Source: Nocardioides sp. (GTDB lineage Bacteria > Actinomycetota > Actinomycetes > Propionibacteriales > Nocardioidaceae). From it: a DNA stretch of 33,458 bases. The stretch is from the NCBI GenBank assembly GCA_025965125.1, contig JAOPXM010000146.1, forward strand, positions 1-33,458. Reading direction: 5' to 3'. The notes under the pieces are model-generated. The model was not told where the DNA came from. It did no database searches and saw only the letters and a program-made list of their open reading frames with translations. Of the stretch, positions 1 to 7,935 are shown piece after piece. Position 1 is the first letter of the stretch; every line of letters starts with the position of its first letter. The translations under genes and the position numbers were made by a program.

Positions 1-710
1 TCGCGCACTGGGCAGACGACCTGGGGGCGTCGTTCGGGATCGGCGTCGCGGCGGATCTGCCACGGATCGAGTCAGCGCTGTCCGGTCTCCACGGCTACGT
101 CGACGACGTGGTCCTCGACCGGCAGGCGCACCCCCGCGACGACCTCGTCACAACGCTGCTCCGGGCACAGGAGGCCGACGGCCTGAGCCGCCACGAGCTC
201 GGCGTCGCGCTGGTCTTCCTGGCGTTCGCCGGGATGGAGACCACCCGCAACCAGCTGGGCCTGGCGCTCCAGACCCTGCTACGACACCCCGACCAGTGGC
301 GCCTTCTCGGCGAACGGCCGGACCTCGGTGCCAACGCCGTCGAGGAGGTGATGCGGGTGAATCCGACGGTCACCTGGGTCACTCGCGAGGCGCTGGAGGA
401 CGTCGAGTTCCAGGGCCTGCACATCCCGAAGGGCGGCATCGTGCAGATGTTGTCGCACGCGGCCGGCACCGACCCGGCAGCCATGCCCGACCCCGCCTTC
501 GACATCACCCAGGTCCGCCCGCCGCACCACGGGTTCGGGGCGGGCGTCCACCACTGCCTCGGCCACTTCGTGGCCAGGACCGACATGGCCGTCGCGTTGC
601 CGCTGCTCGCTCAGCGGCTGCCGGACGCGCAGCCCGACGGTCCCGGCGAGTGGCTGCCGGTGTCGGGCAACACCGGACCGGCGCGGTTCCCGATCCGGTT
701 CAGGCAGTGA
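1..710 (+). CDS. Cytochrome P450, C-terminal part (cut by left edge)
   Basis: About 235 codons of a P450 are visible, read in frame from base 3; the start lies outside the window. The I-helix oxygen-activation motif AGMETT is at about bases 228-245, the K-helix ExxR (EVMR) at about 345-356, and the haem loop FGAGVHHCLG has its thiolate cysteine at bases 555-557. All core elements of the C-terminal half are present, so the gene looks intact here. P450s use electrons from a ferredoxin or similar partner to hydroxylate small molecules; no redox partner is visible and the substrate cannot be read from the sequence. The stop (TGA 708-710) overlaps the convergent antiporter gene by 11 bp. Family call is secure; role unknown. 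Confidence 0.93.
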   Translation, partial: AHWADDLGASFGIGVAADLPRIESALSGLHGYVDDVVLDRQAHPRDDLVTTLLRAQEADGLSRHELGVALVFLAFAGMETTRNQLGLALQTLLRHPDQWRLLGERPDLGANAVEEVMRVNPTVTWVTREALEDVEFQGLHIPKGGIVQMLSHAAGTDPAAMPDPAFDITQVRPPHHGFGAGVHHCLGHFVARTDMAVALPLLAQRLPDAQPDGPGEWLPVSGNTGPARFPIRFRQ

Positions 711-2562
711 GGTGGTGGACGTAGCACCAGCGCCAGTCCTCGCCGGGCTCGGCGGACTGCATCACCGGGTGCGTGGTCTCGTGGAAGTGGGCGGTGGCGT
801 GCTGAAGCGGCGAGGAGTCGCAGCAGGCGACGTTGCCGCACTCCAGGCACTGCCGCAGGGCGACCCAGGCGACGCCGGCATCGATGCACCTGGCGCACGA
901 CGGATCCCGATCTGTGTCGATCACGAGGTACCGCTCCAGCTCGGCGCAGATGTCGCCGACCCGCTGCCTGGAGGAGCTGACGACCTTCAGCTCCTCGCGC
1001 GCGGCGCTGGCGACGTCGATCATCGACTCCTCGACGTCGAGCATCGCGAGGACCTCCGCGATGACCTCGGACGCCACCGTGCCCGACTTCCGGATCTCGA
1101 GGATCCGGCCTCGCTCGGCCCCGATCATGGCCAGCCGGATCCGGGCGTAGAGCTCGCTCGGTGACTCCTGGTCGGCGGTGGTGCCGAGCCGCTCCCAGGC
1201 CGCGAAGTTCCGTTGGTCGATCCGCTGACGCACCAGGTCGCAGATGCCGTGCTGGTCGTCGTACTCCAGCTTCTCAAGCTCCTCGTAGCCGGCCTTCGAA
1301 GCCTGCTGCAGCAGGGTGGCGCGGGCCAGGGCGTCGTCCATGGGATCCGGCGCGGGCACCTTCAGCCACCGGGCGAGGACCGGCAGGGTCAAGCCCTGGA
1401 TGAACAGGGTCCCGGCCACCACCGTGAACGCGATCAACAGCAGGATCTCCCGCTGTGGGACGTCCGCCGGGATGACGAAGGCGGCGGCAAGGGTCACCAC
1501 GCCGCGCATGCCCGCCCAGCCGAGGATGAAGGTGTACTGCCACGGCGGGACCTGTCTGGTGATCCGATCCGGTCCGGGGCGCACCAGCGCGTAGCGCGCG
1601 ACGAAGACCCACGCCAACCGGAGCACGATCACGCCGACCAGGGTGGTGGCGCAGACCCCGAAGATGCGCAGCGCCGAGAGGTTGCTCCGCCCGACGTCGG
1701 TGAAGATCCAGGACGCCTGCAGTCCGATGAGCAGGAACACGGCGTTCTCGAGGACGTAAGCGATCGTGCGCCAGTTCATCCGCTCGGCGATCCGCGACTG
1801 CGCGGTCTGCAGGATCGCCGCCTTGTGACCGAGGAACAGGCCGGCGACGACCACCGCAATCACGCCGGAGGCATGTGCCTTCTCGGCCAGGATGTAGGAA
1901 CCGAACGGGACCACGAACGAGATCGCGGTGTCGAGCAACGGGTCGGTGATCCGCTTGCGCATCCTGCCGACGAGCAAGAAGATCGCGAATCCGATCAGCG
2001 CACCGCCCCCCGCTGCCCAGAGGAAGTCCCGGGCCACGTGCCACATCACCACTCCCGATCCGGCGGCGAGCGCGGTCCGGAGCGCGACCAGAGCGGTCGC
2101 GTCGTTCAGGAGCGACTCGCCCTCGAGGATCGTGACGATCCGGCGGGGCAGCCCGATCCGGCGCCCGATGGCCGTGGCTGCCACGGCGTCCGGCGGCGCG
2201 ACGACCGCCCCGATCGCCAGGGCCGCGGCCCAGGACACGTTCGGCAGGCTCATGTGCACAAAGGCACCGATGCCGAACGTCGTGAACGTCACCAGGCCGA
2301 CCGACAGCAGCAGGATCGAGCGCCGGTTGGCGTTGAAGTCAACCAGCGAGGTCTGGATCGCCGTGGCGTAGAGCAGCGGGGGCAGCAGCCCGAGCAGCAC
2401 CACCTCGGGCTCGAGGTGGACCTCCGGCATGCCCGGCGCGTACGACGCCGCGACCCCGACGGCGATCAGCACGAGCGGAGGCGAGACGTCCAGCCTCTCG
2501 GACAACGCCGTGACGGCCAGCACGCCGATTGCCAGGGCGACAAGGAAGAAGGCGACATCCAC
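700..2562 (-). CDS. CPA1-type Na+/H+ antiporter with C-terminal UBP zinc finger
   Basis: A 620-residue membrane protein. The N-terminal ~400 residues are a run of hydrophobic helices with the CPA1/NhaP signatures VAPPDAVAATAI (about residues 121-132, with the ion-binding-region Asp) and EGESLLNDA (about 148-156). A charged cytoplasmic region follows. The last ~65 residues form a UBP-type zinc finger: CxxC at 556-559, CxxC at 572-575, Cys 580/581 and several His between 588 and 598. In eukaryotes this domain binds ubiquitin C-termini; its bacterial role is unknown to me. The expected function is exchange of cytoplasmic Na+ for H+ in pH and salt homeostasis. The GTG start is preceded by a candidate -10 (GACAAT) six bases upstream, suggesting a leaderless mRNA. 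It lies downstream of the AraC-DinB gene on the same strand. Confidence 0.92.
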   Translation of the reverse strand: MDVAFFLVALAIGVLAVTALSERLDVSPPLVLIAVGVAASYAPGMPEVHLEPEVVLLGLLPPLLYATAIQTSLVDFNANRRSILLLSVGLVTFTTFGIGAFVHMSLPNVSWAAALAIGAVVAPPDAVAATAIGRRIGLPRRIVTILEGESLLNDATALVALRTALAAGSGVVMWHVARDFLWAAGGGALIGFAIFLLVGRMRKRITDPLLDTAISFVVPFGSYILAEKAHASGVIAVVVAGLFLGHKAAILQTAQSRIAERMNWRTIAYVLENAVFLLIGLQASWIFTDVGRSNLSALRIFGVCATTLVGVIVLRLAWVFVARYALVRPGPDRITRQVPPWQYTFILGWAGMRGVVTLAAAFVIPADVPQREILLLIAFTVVAGTLFIQGLTLPVLARWLKVPAPDPMDDALARATLLQQASKAGYEELEKLEYDDQHGICDLVRQRIDQRNFAAWERLGTTADQESPSELYARIRLAMIGAERGRILEIRKSGTVASEVIAEVLAMLDVEESMIDVASAAREELKVVSSSRQRVGDICAELERYLVIDTDRDPSCARCIDAGVAWVALRQCLECGNVACCDSSPLQHATAHFHETTHPVMQSAEPGEDWRWCYVHHLTA

Positions 2563-2597
2563 CCGGCCATTGTCGCGGACAACCGGTCGGGGATGTC
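2563..2597 (-). promoter_or_regulatory. Candidate leaderless promoter of the antiporter gene
   Basis: On the minus strand GACAAT (2574-2569) ends six bases before the GTG start at 2562, a typical spacing for a leaderless actinobacterial transcript. The -10 overlaps a short inverted repeat TTGTC-gcg-GACAA (2570-2582). No good -35 is visible (GACATC at the expected place). Read from base patterns only. Confidence 0.35.
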
Positions 2598-2625
2598 CGG
2601 TCTGCCCGCGCGGGCTCGGACAGCC

Positions 2626-3555
2626 CTACGAGGAAGCGGCCTCCGCGACCCAGCGCATCGGGTCGCCCCACCCGAGCTCGCCGACGCCGTGGTGGTCGAG
2701 GGCCAGGGCCACCAGGGTCCGGCGGTGGGCCGCGAACGTGAGGACGTGGGCGATCATCCCGCCATACGTGAACACCTCGGCGGGCAGGCACAGCGCGTCC
2801 ACGAACGTGTCGTCGAGACGGTTGGCGTCCACAACCTCACGGACGTGGGTGAGGTACGTCGGGGCCTCGACGGCCAGCCGCTCCCGCATCGACGTCAGCG
2901 ACTCGTGCTCCTCGACCGACCAGTCGTAGTCGCGGGTCGCCATGGCGGCGTTCCACATGCCCATCTGACCGATCAGCCGCGACAACAACCGGCGGATCGA
3001 CTGCTCGTCCTCGTCGACATCGACCCCGATCAGCTGGTCGAGCTGCTCGTCGGAGAGTCGTCCGGCCACACGCACCATCTCGCCGGTCAGCCAGATGTGG
3101 TGCTCGACCATCTTGGTCAGGAGGTCCATGGAGGTCACCTTGTCTCGTACGGGCAGCCGCAGGCCGCCGGGTGGGTGGAAGTGCACGTCGCTGGGTGCGG
3201 CGATCTGGAGATGACCGGGCTTGCGGCGCCAGGCCGCCGGTGCGACGCCGTACGCCCTCGTGAACGCACGGGTGAACGCCTCGTGGGAGCCGTACCCCGC
3301 CTCCACCGCGATATCGAGCAACGGCGCCGCGGTCGTGACCATGCGGTACGCCGCCCGCTCGAGCAGGATCCGTCGACGGAAGGCGTGCGGGGGCTCACCG
3401 GCCACGGACCGGATCATCCGGTCGAAGTGGAAGCGCGAGAAGTGCAGCCGGGTGGCCCAGTCCTCGCCGGTCATCGAGCTGCCGGCCGATGCCTCGTCGT
3501 CGAGTGCCTCGGCGAGGTGGTCGACGAAGTCCGCGAAGGTGTCGGCAGCGGTCAT
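2626..3555 (-). CDS. AraC-type HTH regulator fused to a DinB-like domain
   Basis: A 309-residue protein from ATG 3555. Residues about 32-112 are an AraC/XylS double helix-turn-helix: FSRFHFDRMI for the first HTH region, DIAVEAGYGSHEAFTRAF and the GVAPAAWR ending for the second. A short linker leads to residues about 143-300, which resemble the DinB/YfiT four-helix family, with histidines in EHHIW and AHRR. DinB-like proteins often bind a metal or act as thiol-dependent enzymes; as a regulator fusion the domain may sense a ligand. The order is unusual, since in most AraC proteins the sensor comes first. The gene starts 10 bp after the TetR stop, so the two are probably cotranscribed. AraC assignment is firm; the DinB assignment rests on overall pattern. 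Confidence 0.8.
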   Translation of the reverse strand: MTAADTFADFVDHLAEALDDEASAGSSMTGEDWATRLHFSRFHFDRMIRSVAGEPPHAFRRRILLERAAYRMVTTAAPLLDIAVEAGYGSHEAFTRAFTRAYGVAPAAWRRKPGHLQIAAPSDVHFHPPGGLRLPVRDKVTSMDLLTKMVEHHIWLTGEMVRVAGRLSDEQLDQLIGVDVDEDEQSIRRLLSRLIGQMGMWNAAMATRDYDWSVEEHESLTSMRERLAVEAPTYLTHVREVVDANRLDDTFVDALCLPAEVFTYGGMIAHVLTFAAHRRTLVALALDHHGVGELGWGDPMRWVAEAASS

Positions 3556-3565
3556 GCGTCGATAC

Positions 3566-4228
3566 TCAGGCGCCGGCCCGGCCGGTGGCTTGATCGCGCT
3601 TGCCCAGGCTGCCGAGCAGCATCCGGGCCAGACCGAGCAGACGCTCGGTGTCGAAGCGCGCGGGGTCCTCGAGCAGGATCCGGCCGAAGTGCTCGAGCAC
3701 CGCCACCAGTGCGTGCGAGGCGATCTCGACGTCCACCTCCGGCCCGCCACGCACCGCGAGGCCTGCCGTCAGCAGGACGGCGAGCTGGCCGCGGATGCGC
3801 TCGCGGTCCGCGTCGATGCGGGCGCGGACCGCCTCGGGGGTGCCCTGCGGAGCCAGCAGGATGGGCCGCCAGGTGAGCGGGTCGGCGGACACTGTCTCGA
3901 TGAGCGCCCGGACCGTGTCCAGCAGGAAGGCGTCCGGGTCGTCCACGTCGAGCCGGTCCGGGAGCACCCGCGCCAGCTGGCTGAGCGCGCGGACCTGCTG
4001 GCGGTCCAGGAGCGCCTCGAGCAGCGGCCCGAGCCCGTTGTACGCGCCGTAGACGACCGGCCGGGTCACCCCCGCCTCCCGGGCGATCGAGTCGACCGAG
4101 ACGCCGTCGTACCCGTCGCGCACCACCACCCGGATCGCGGCGTCCAGCAGCTGCTCGCGACGGACGTCGAGCGGCACCCGGGCGGCGTACGGACGGCGGC
4201 GTCCGGTCGTCGGCTGCTGGGTGCTCAT
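3566..4228 (-). CDS. TetR-family transcriptional regulator
   Basis: A 220-residue protein from ATG 4228. The N-terminal DNA-binding domain (about residues 24-70) shows the TetR pattern REQLLDAAIRVVVRDGYDGV followed by SIAREAGVTRPVVYGAY. The helical C-terminal part is the presumed ligand-binding and dimerisation domain. It is transcribed away from the MpaB-like oxygenase gene; the 76-bp gap holds a perfect 24-bp palindrome (4255-4278) that is the obvious operator. The usual arrangement would be repression of the divergent oxygenase gene and of itself, relieved by a substrate-like ligand. The ligand is unknown. TANNNT-like TACGGT lies seven bases before the start, so the message may be leaderless. 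Confidence 0.9.
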   Translation of the reverse strand: MSTQQPTTGRRRPYAARVPLDVRREQLLDAAIRVVVRDGYDGVSVDSIAREAGVTRPVVYGAYNGLGPLLEALLDRQQVRALSQLARVLPDRLDVDDPDAFLLDTVRALIETVSADPLTWRPILLAPQGTPEAVRARIDADRERIRGQLAVLLTAGLAVRGGPEVDVEIASHALVAVLEHFGRILLEDPARFDTERLLGLARMLLGSLGKRDQATGRAGA

Positions 4229-4254
4229 GGGGGTAACCGTACGGCAGACCTTCC

Positions 4255-4278
4255 AATTACTACAGTGGTGTAGTAATT
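4255..4278. promoter_or_regulatory. Perfect 24-bp palindrome, probable TetR operator
   Basis: Half-sites AATTACTACA (4255-4264) and TGTAGTAATT (4269-4278) are exact reverse complements around a GTGG spacer. The A+T-rich palindrome stands out in G+C-rich DNA and lies between the divergent tetR-like and mpaB-like genes, 26 bp from each start codon. Position, symmetry and length fit a dimeric TetR regulator. Binding is inferred. Confidence 0.85.
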
Positions 4279-4304
4279 TGCGACGACCAACGAGAGGAGT
4301 CGCC

Positions 4305-5363
4305 ATGGCGGCACGCAGCAGCACGGTGGAGCCACCGGAGGACTACGGGTTCTTCGGGCCCGGCTCGATCACCTGGAAGGTGTGGGGCTACGCCACCTCG
4401 GTGACCATCGGGTTCCAACGTGCGGTCGTCGTGGAGGAGCTGGATCCCGCCCTGGTCGCGGCCGTCGACACCACGCAGGCAATCGTCCTCCGGCCTCGGA
4501 CCCGCTACGACCGGACCCTGCGCTACTTCGCGATGGTGGCCTTCGGCGACACCCGCTCCACCTCCCAGGCGGCCGACATCCTGGTCAAGGTGCACTCCAA
4601 GGCAATCGGGACCGAGCCCCTGAGCGGCCTGCCGTACGACGCCAACGACCCGCACTCGCAGCTCTGGATCCACCTCACGGCGTGGCACTCGATCCTCTAC
4701 GCCTACGAGAAGTACGGGCCCGGCCGGTTGACCGAGGACGAGGAGAACAGGTACTGGGCCGAGTGCGCGGTCGCGGCCGAGCTGCAGACCTGCGACCCCG
4801 CCGACGTGCCGCGCACCCGTGAGGGCATCCGCGACTACTTCGCAATGATGCGACCGCGTCTGGCCGGCAGCGAAGCGGCCCAGCGGACCATGGCCCACCT
4901 GCTCAACGCCGACGTGATGATGCCGCCGATGCCGCGCCTCCTGCGGCCCGGTGCCTGGGTCGTCAGCAGGGTGCTCCGGGCCGGGACCATCGCGACGATG
5001 CCACAGTGGATGCGCACCATGGGCGGCCTGCGCCAACCCCGGATCATCGATGTGCTCGTCACGCCGGTGCTGCGGGTCTCGTTCTGGCTGGCCGAGCGGA
5101 ACACCGCGATGAAGCTCCGGGTCCTCCGCGTCCTGTCGCCGATGACGGTGCCGGTCGTGGAGCCGGTCCTTCTCGGGATCGCGCCGATCCGCCAGGAGAC
5201 GCTGACGCCGACCGAGGCGCGCGAACGCTACGGCTACGACAAGCCCGCCGAGGCGCACCTCGAGCTGCGGGCACGGCAGGCGGCGAAGGTCTTCGGCGAG
5301 GGTGCCGCGCCGAGCGACGAGGGCCTCGTCGAGTCCGAGCCGATCCTGGGGGCGATGAGCTAG
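4305..5363 (+). CDS. Oxygenase MpaB/Lcp-like family protein (DUF2236)
   Basis: A 352-residue protein from ATG 4305, preceded by a good ribosome site (GAGAGGAG 4292-4299, five bases away). It matches the DUF2236 family that includes fungal MpaB and the b-type-cytochrome rubber oxygenase Lcp: N-terminal FGPGSITWKVWG, then GDTRST (about 81-86), a VHSKAIG stretch and the histidine-rich LWIHLTAWHS (about 120-129), the region where the family places its haem ligand. Relatives cleave carbon-carbon double bonds with O2; most bacterial members are uncharacterised. No signal peptide is visible, so it is probably cytoplasmic. Likely controlled by the divergent TetR protein. Its TAG stop overlaps the menD stop in a shared CTAG. 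Substrate unknown. Confidence 0.87.
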   Translation: MAARSSTVEPPEDYGFFGPGSITWKVWGYATSVTIGFQRAVVVEELDPALVAAVDTTQAIVLRPRTRYDRTLRYFAMVAFGDTRSTSQAADILVKVHSKAIGTEPLSGLPYDANDPHSQLWIHLTAWHSILYAYEKYGPGRLTEDEENRYWAECAVAAELQTCDPADVPRTREGIRDYFAMMRPRLAGSEAAQRTMAHLLNADVMMPPMPRLLRPGAWVVSRVLRAGTIATMPQWMRTMGGLRQPRIIDVLVTPVLRVSFWLAERNTAMKLRVLRVLSPMTVPVVEPVLLGIAPIRQETLTPTEARERYGYDKPAEAHLELRARQAAKVFGEGAAPSDEGLVESEPILGAMS

Positions 5364-6979
5364 GGCCGTAGCGCGCGGATCCGGGCGTCGAGGTCGCGAC
5401 GGTTGTCGCGGCGCACCGGCACCTCGACCACCTCGATGCCACCCGCAGGGGAGGCTAGGGCGTGCTCGAGCTCGGCCAGCGAGTCGACCCTCCAGTGCGG
5501 CGTCTGGGTCGCGGCGCAGAGAGAGCCGAGGTCGACGCCGTGCGGGGTGCCGAAGAGCCTGTCGTAGCGGTCGGCGTGCTCCGCGGCGCCCTGCTCGAGC
5601 ATCGCGAAGATCGATCCGCCGTCGTCGTTGACCACCACGATCGTGAGGTCCGGTCGCGGTTCCTGGGGGCCGAGCACCAGGCCGTTCGAGTCGTGGAGGA
5701 ACGTCACGTCGCCCATCAGGGCCAGGTTGCGGCTGCCGTGCGGACGCCCGAGCGCCGCGCCCAGGGCCGAGGACACCGTGCCGTCGATGCCGCTCAGCCC
5801 GCGGTTGGCGATCACCTTGCGCCGATCGCCCACGGCGTACGGCGCGACCATCAGGTCCAGGTCGCGGATCGGGCTGGAGGCGCCGACGAACAGCAGCCCC
5901 ATGGCAGGCACGGCGCGACTCACCGCGCCCGCGACCTCGTACGGGGTGAGCTCGGGCTCGGCGGCGAGCAGGGCGTCGAGCCGTCGGGCCACGGACCGGT
6001 CGGCCGCGCGCCACTCCTCCAGCCAGGCCGGGTCGTCCGGCCGTGCCGGCCCCGGCTCGGCGTGGACGTCGAGATGCCCGTCGACGCGAAAGGGCCGCTT
6101 GCTCCAGACGCCGCCGGTCGGGGCCGTCAAGATCTCGACGTCGCTGCGTCCGAGGAGTCGAGCGACCGGTCGCGACAGCGTCGGGTGACCGAACACGACG
6201 ACCCGCTCGATCGCCGAGCCCAGAGCCGTGTCGAGCAGCAGCCGGTAGCAGCGCAGGGCGTTCTCGCCCGTTCGCGAACCACTCGTGGGCTCCGCGAACA
6301 GCGGCCAGTTGGCCTGCTGCGCCAGGACGCGCGCCCGCGGACCCGCGTCGTCACCCGCCACCACGACCGTCCGCGGGCCCGGTGGCGGGGGCTGCACGTA
6401 TTCGTTCAATTGCTGGGGAAGGGACGCGATTCGGGCGGAATCAGGTCCCTTTCCCAGCAATTGCGCGGTTACGTCCGCCCACGGACCCTCGGGCAGCAGC
6501 GGGTCGTCCAGCTGAACATTGAGGTGGGTGGGGCCCACGACCGAGGCCAGGGGTGGGATCTCGTTCGCCGCCGCCAGGTCGACGGTCTCGACCAGCCGCC
6601 CGAAGATCCCGACCTGGTCGGTGGTCTGGTTCGCGTTCGTCTCGCGCAAGCGCGCCGGGCGGTCGGCGGTGACGACGACGAGTGGCAGGGCGGCGTGGGC
6701 CGCCTCGAGCACCGCGGGATGCAGGTTGGCCACGGCCGTTCCGGACGTGCACACGATCGCGGCCCGGGCGCCCACCCGGGTCAGCCCCAGGGCGAGGAAG
6801 CCGGCGGACCTCTCGTCGATGCGGGTGTGGATCCGCACCAAGCCGGCCGCAGCCGCGTCGAAGACGGCGAACGACAGCGGGGCATTGCGCGAACCCGGCG
6901 CTATCACGACCTCGGTCACCCCGGCCTCGACCAACGCCGTGACGACCGCACGGGCGAGGTCGGTCGAGGGGTTGCTCAC
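5360..6979 (-). CDS. menD: 2-succinyl-5-enolpyruvyl-6-hydroxy-3-cyclohexene-1-carboxylate synthase
   Basis: A 539-residue thiamine-diphosphate enzyme that joins 2-oxoglutarate (after decarboxylation) to isochorismate in menaquinone synthesis. The N-terminal domain has VIAPGSRNAPLSFA and RIDERSAGF with the conserved Glu near residue 56. The C-terminal ThDP/Mg motif runs from MGDVTFLHDSNGL to VNDDGGSIF. Length is normal to slightly short. It is the last gene of menE-menC-menD; its ATG (6979) overlaps the menC stop by 4 nt. Residues about 173-191, in the linker after the first domain (after HLNVQLDDPLLP), are encoded by a 57-bp near-perfect palindrome with atypical codons (see the repeat at 6407-6463). 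Function is firm; the insertion reading is inference. Confidence 0.97.
   Translation of the reverse strand: MSNPSTDLARAVVTALVEAGVTEVVIAPGSRNAPLSFAVFDAAAAGLVRIHTRIDERSAGFLALGLTRVGARAAIVCTSGTAVANLHPAVLEAAHAALPLVVVTADRPARLRETNANQTTDQVGIFGRLVETVDLAAANEIPPLASVVGPTHLNVQLDDPLLPEGPWADVTAQLLGKGPDSARIASLPQQLNEYVQPPPPGPRTVVVAGDDAGPRARVLAQQANWPLFAEPTSGSRTGENALRCYRLLLDTALGSAIERVVVFGHPTLSRPVARLLGRSDVEILTAPTGGVWSKRPFRVDGHLDVHAEPGPARPDDPAWLEEWRAADRSVARRLDALLAAEPELTPYEVAGAVSRAVPAMGLLFVGASSPIRDLDLMVAPYAVGDRRKVIANRGLSGIDGTVSSALGAALGRPHGSRNLALMGDVTFLHDSNGLVLGPQEPRPDLTIVVVNDDGGSIFAMLEQGAAEHADRYDRLFGTPHGVDLGSLCAATQTPHWRVDSLAELEHALASPAGGIEVVEVPVRRDNRRDLDARIRALRP
6407..6463. repeat. 57-bp palindromic element lying in frame within menD
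   Basis: Arms of 19 nt (6407-6425, CAATTGCTGGGGAAGGGAC; and 6445-6463) are inverted copies with a single mismatch (6418/6452). The 19-nt loop contains a second inverted repeat GATTC-gggcg-GAATC (6428-6442), so the whole segment can fold into one hairpin. Both ends are CAATTG. The segment is exactly 19 codons in the menD frame, encoding a peptide that begins QL and ends QL. It uses codons rare in the rest of the gene (TTG, GGA, CCT, CGA, CTT) and is about 58% G+C by my count, below its surroundings. Weak outer symmetry (CGTA 6397-6400 / TACG 6470-6473) continues beyond it. I see no second copy in the window. Confidence 0.85.
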
Positions 6980-7935
6980 GAGCGTCGATCCTGCCGCAGC
7001 GCCCGGACCGCCGCGAGCCGGGCCTCCCAGTGCGCGGCTCGCTCCGGTGAAGCACCGAGACGGGCCAACGCGTCCTCGTCCACGACCGGCGCCCCGACCG
7101 GCAGGACGCCGTCGATCGGCAGCAGCGGGTGGAAGACCACGTCGTCGGTGAGCAGCTGCACGGTCGCAAGCCCGCAGGCGAAGGGCAGGTGGGGCAGCGC
7201 GGCAGCCAGGGCCACACCCGCGGCGATCCCGACCGACGTCTCCAGCGCGGACGACACCACGACGGGCAGGTCGATGTCCTCGGCGATCCGCAGGCAGGCC
7301 CGGACCCCGCCCAGCGGCTGGACCTTGAGCACCGCGATGTCGGCCGCCTCCAGGTCACGAACCCGATAGGGGTCGGCTGCCCGCCGGATCGACTCGTCGG
7401 CTGCGATCGGCACGTCCACCGCTCGGCGTACGACGGCCAGGTCCTCCACGCTCGCGGTCGGCTGCTCGACGTACTCCAACCCGCCAGCGGCCCGGTCCAG
7501 CACCCCGATCGCGGCGATCGCGGTGTCGACGTCCCAGGCACCGTTGGCATCGATCCGGATCCGCCCGGCCCCACCGAGCGCGTCGCGCACCGCCTCGACC
7601 CGGGCCTGGTCGTCGGCGAGCGACTGGCCCGGCTCGGCCACCTTCACCTTGGCGGTCGCGCAGCCGCCCCGGCCGACGATCGCGTGGGCCTCTGCCGGGC
7701 CTACGGCGGGGACGGTGACGTTGACGGGGATCGAGGACCGCAGCGGCGCCGGCCAGTCGCCGGCGGCCGCTTCGTCGGCGCACCGGAGCCAGGGCTCGGC
7801 CACCTCGGGGTCGTACTCCAGGAACGGGCTCCACTCCCCCCAGCCCCCGGCTCCACGGACGAGCACGCCCTCTCGCACGGTGATGCCGCGAAATCGGCTG
7901 CGCATCGGAATCGAGAAGACAGTGGAGAAGGTCAT
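6976..7935 (-). CDS. menC: o-Succinylbenzoate synthase
   Basis: A 319-residue enolase-superfamily enzyme that dehydrates SHCHC to o-succinylbenzoate in menaquinone synthesis. Catalytic and metal residues sit in the right order: KVK (96-98), IDANGAW with Asp129, EQP with Glu157, ADES with Asp180, and LKVQP with Lys204. The ATG at 7935 overlaps the menE stop (7932-7934) by 4 nt, and the menC stop overlaps the menD start by 4 nt, so the three genes are translationally coupled. The open frame runs further upstream, but that stretch is antisense-frame shadow over menE. The protein is cytoplasmic. Nothing is odd about it. Confidence 0.95.
   Translation of the reverse strand: MTFSTVFSIPMRSRFRGITVREGVLVRGAGGWGEWSPFLEYDPEVAEPWLRCADEAAAGDWPAPLRSSIPVNVTVPAVGPAEAHAIVGRGGCATAKVKVAEPGQSLADDQARVEAVRDALGGAGRIRIDANGAWDVDTAIAAIGVLDRAAGGLEYVEQPTASVEDLAVVRRAVDVPIAADESIRRAADPYRVRDLEAADIAVLKVQPLGGVRACLRIAEDIDLPVVVSSALETSVGIAAGVALAAALPHLPFACGLATVQLLTDDVVFHPLLPIDGVLPVGAPVVDEDALARLGASPERAAHWEARLAAVRALRQDRRS

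Noticed and set aside
1213-3876. Very long open frame on the plus strand over the antiporter and AraC genes
   Set aside because: It is antisense to two recognisable genes and its translation is Arg/Asp/Gly/His-rich low-complexity sequence, typical of the complementary frame in high-G+C coding DNA.
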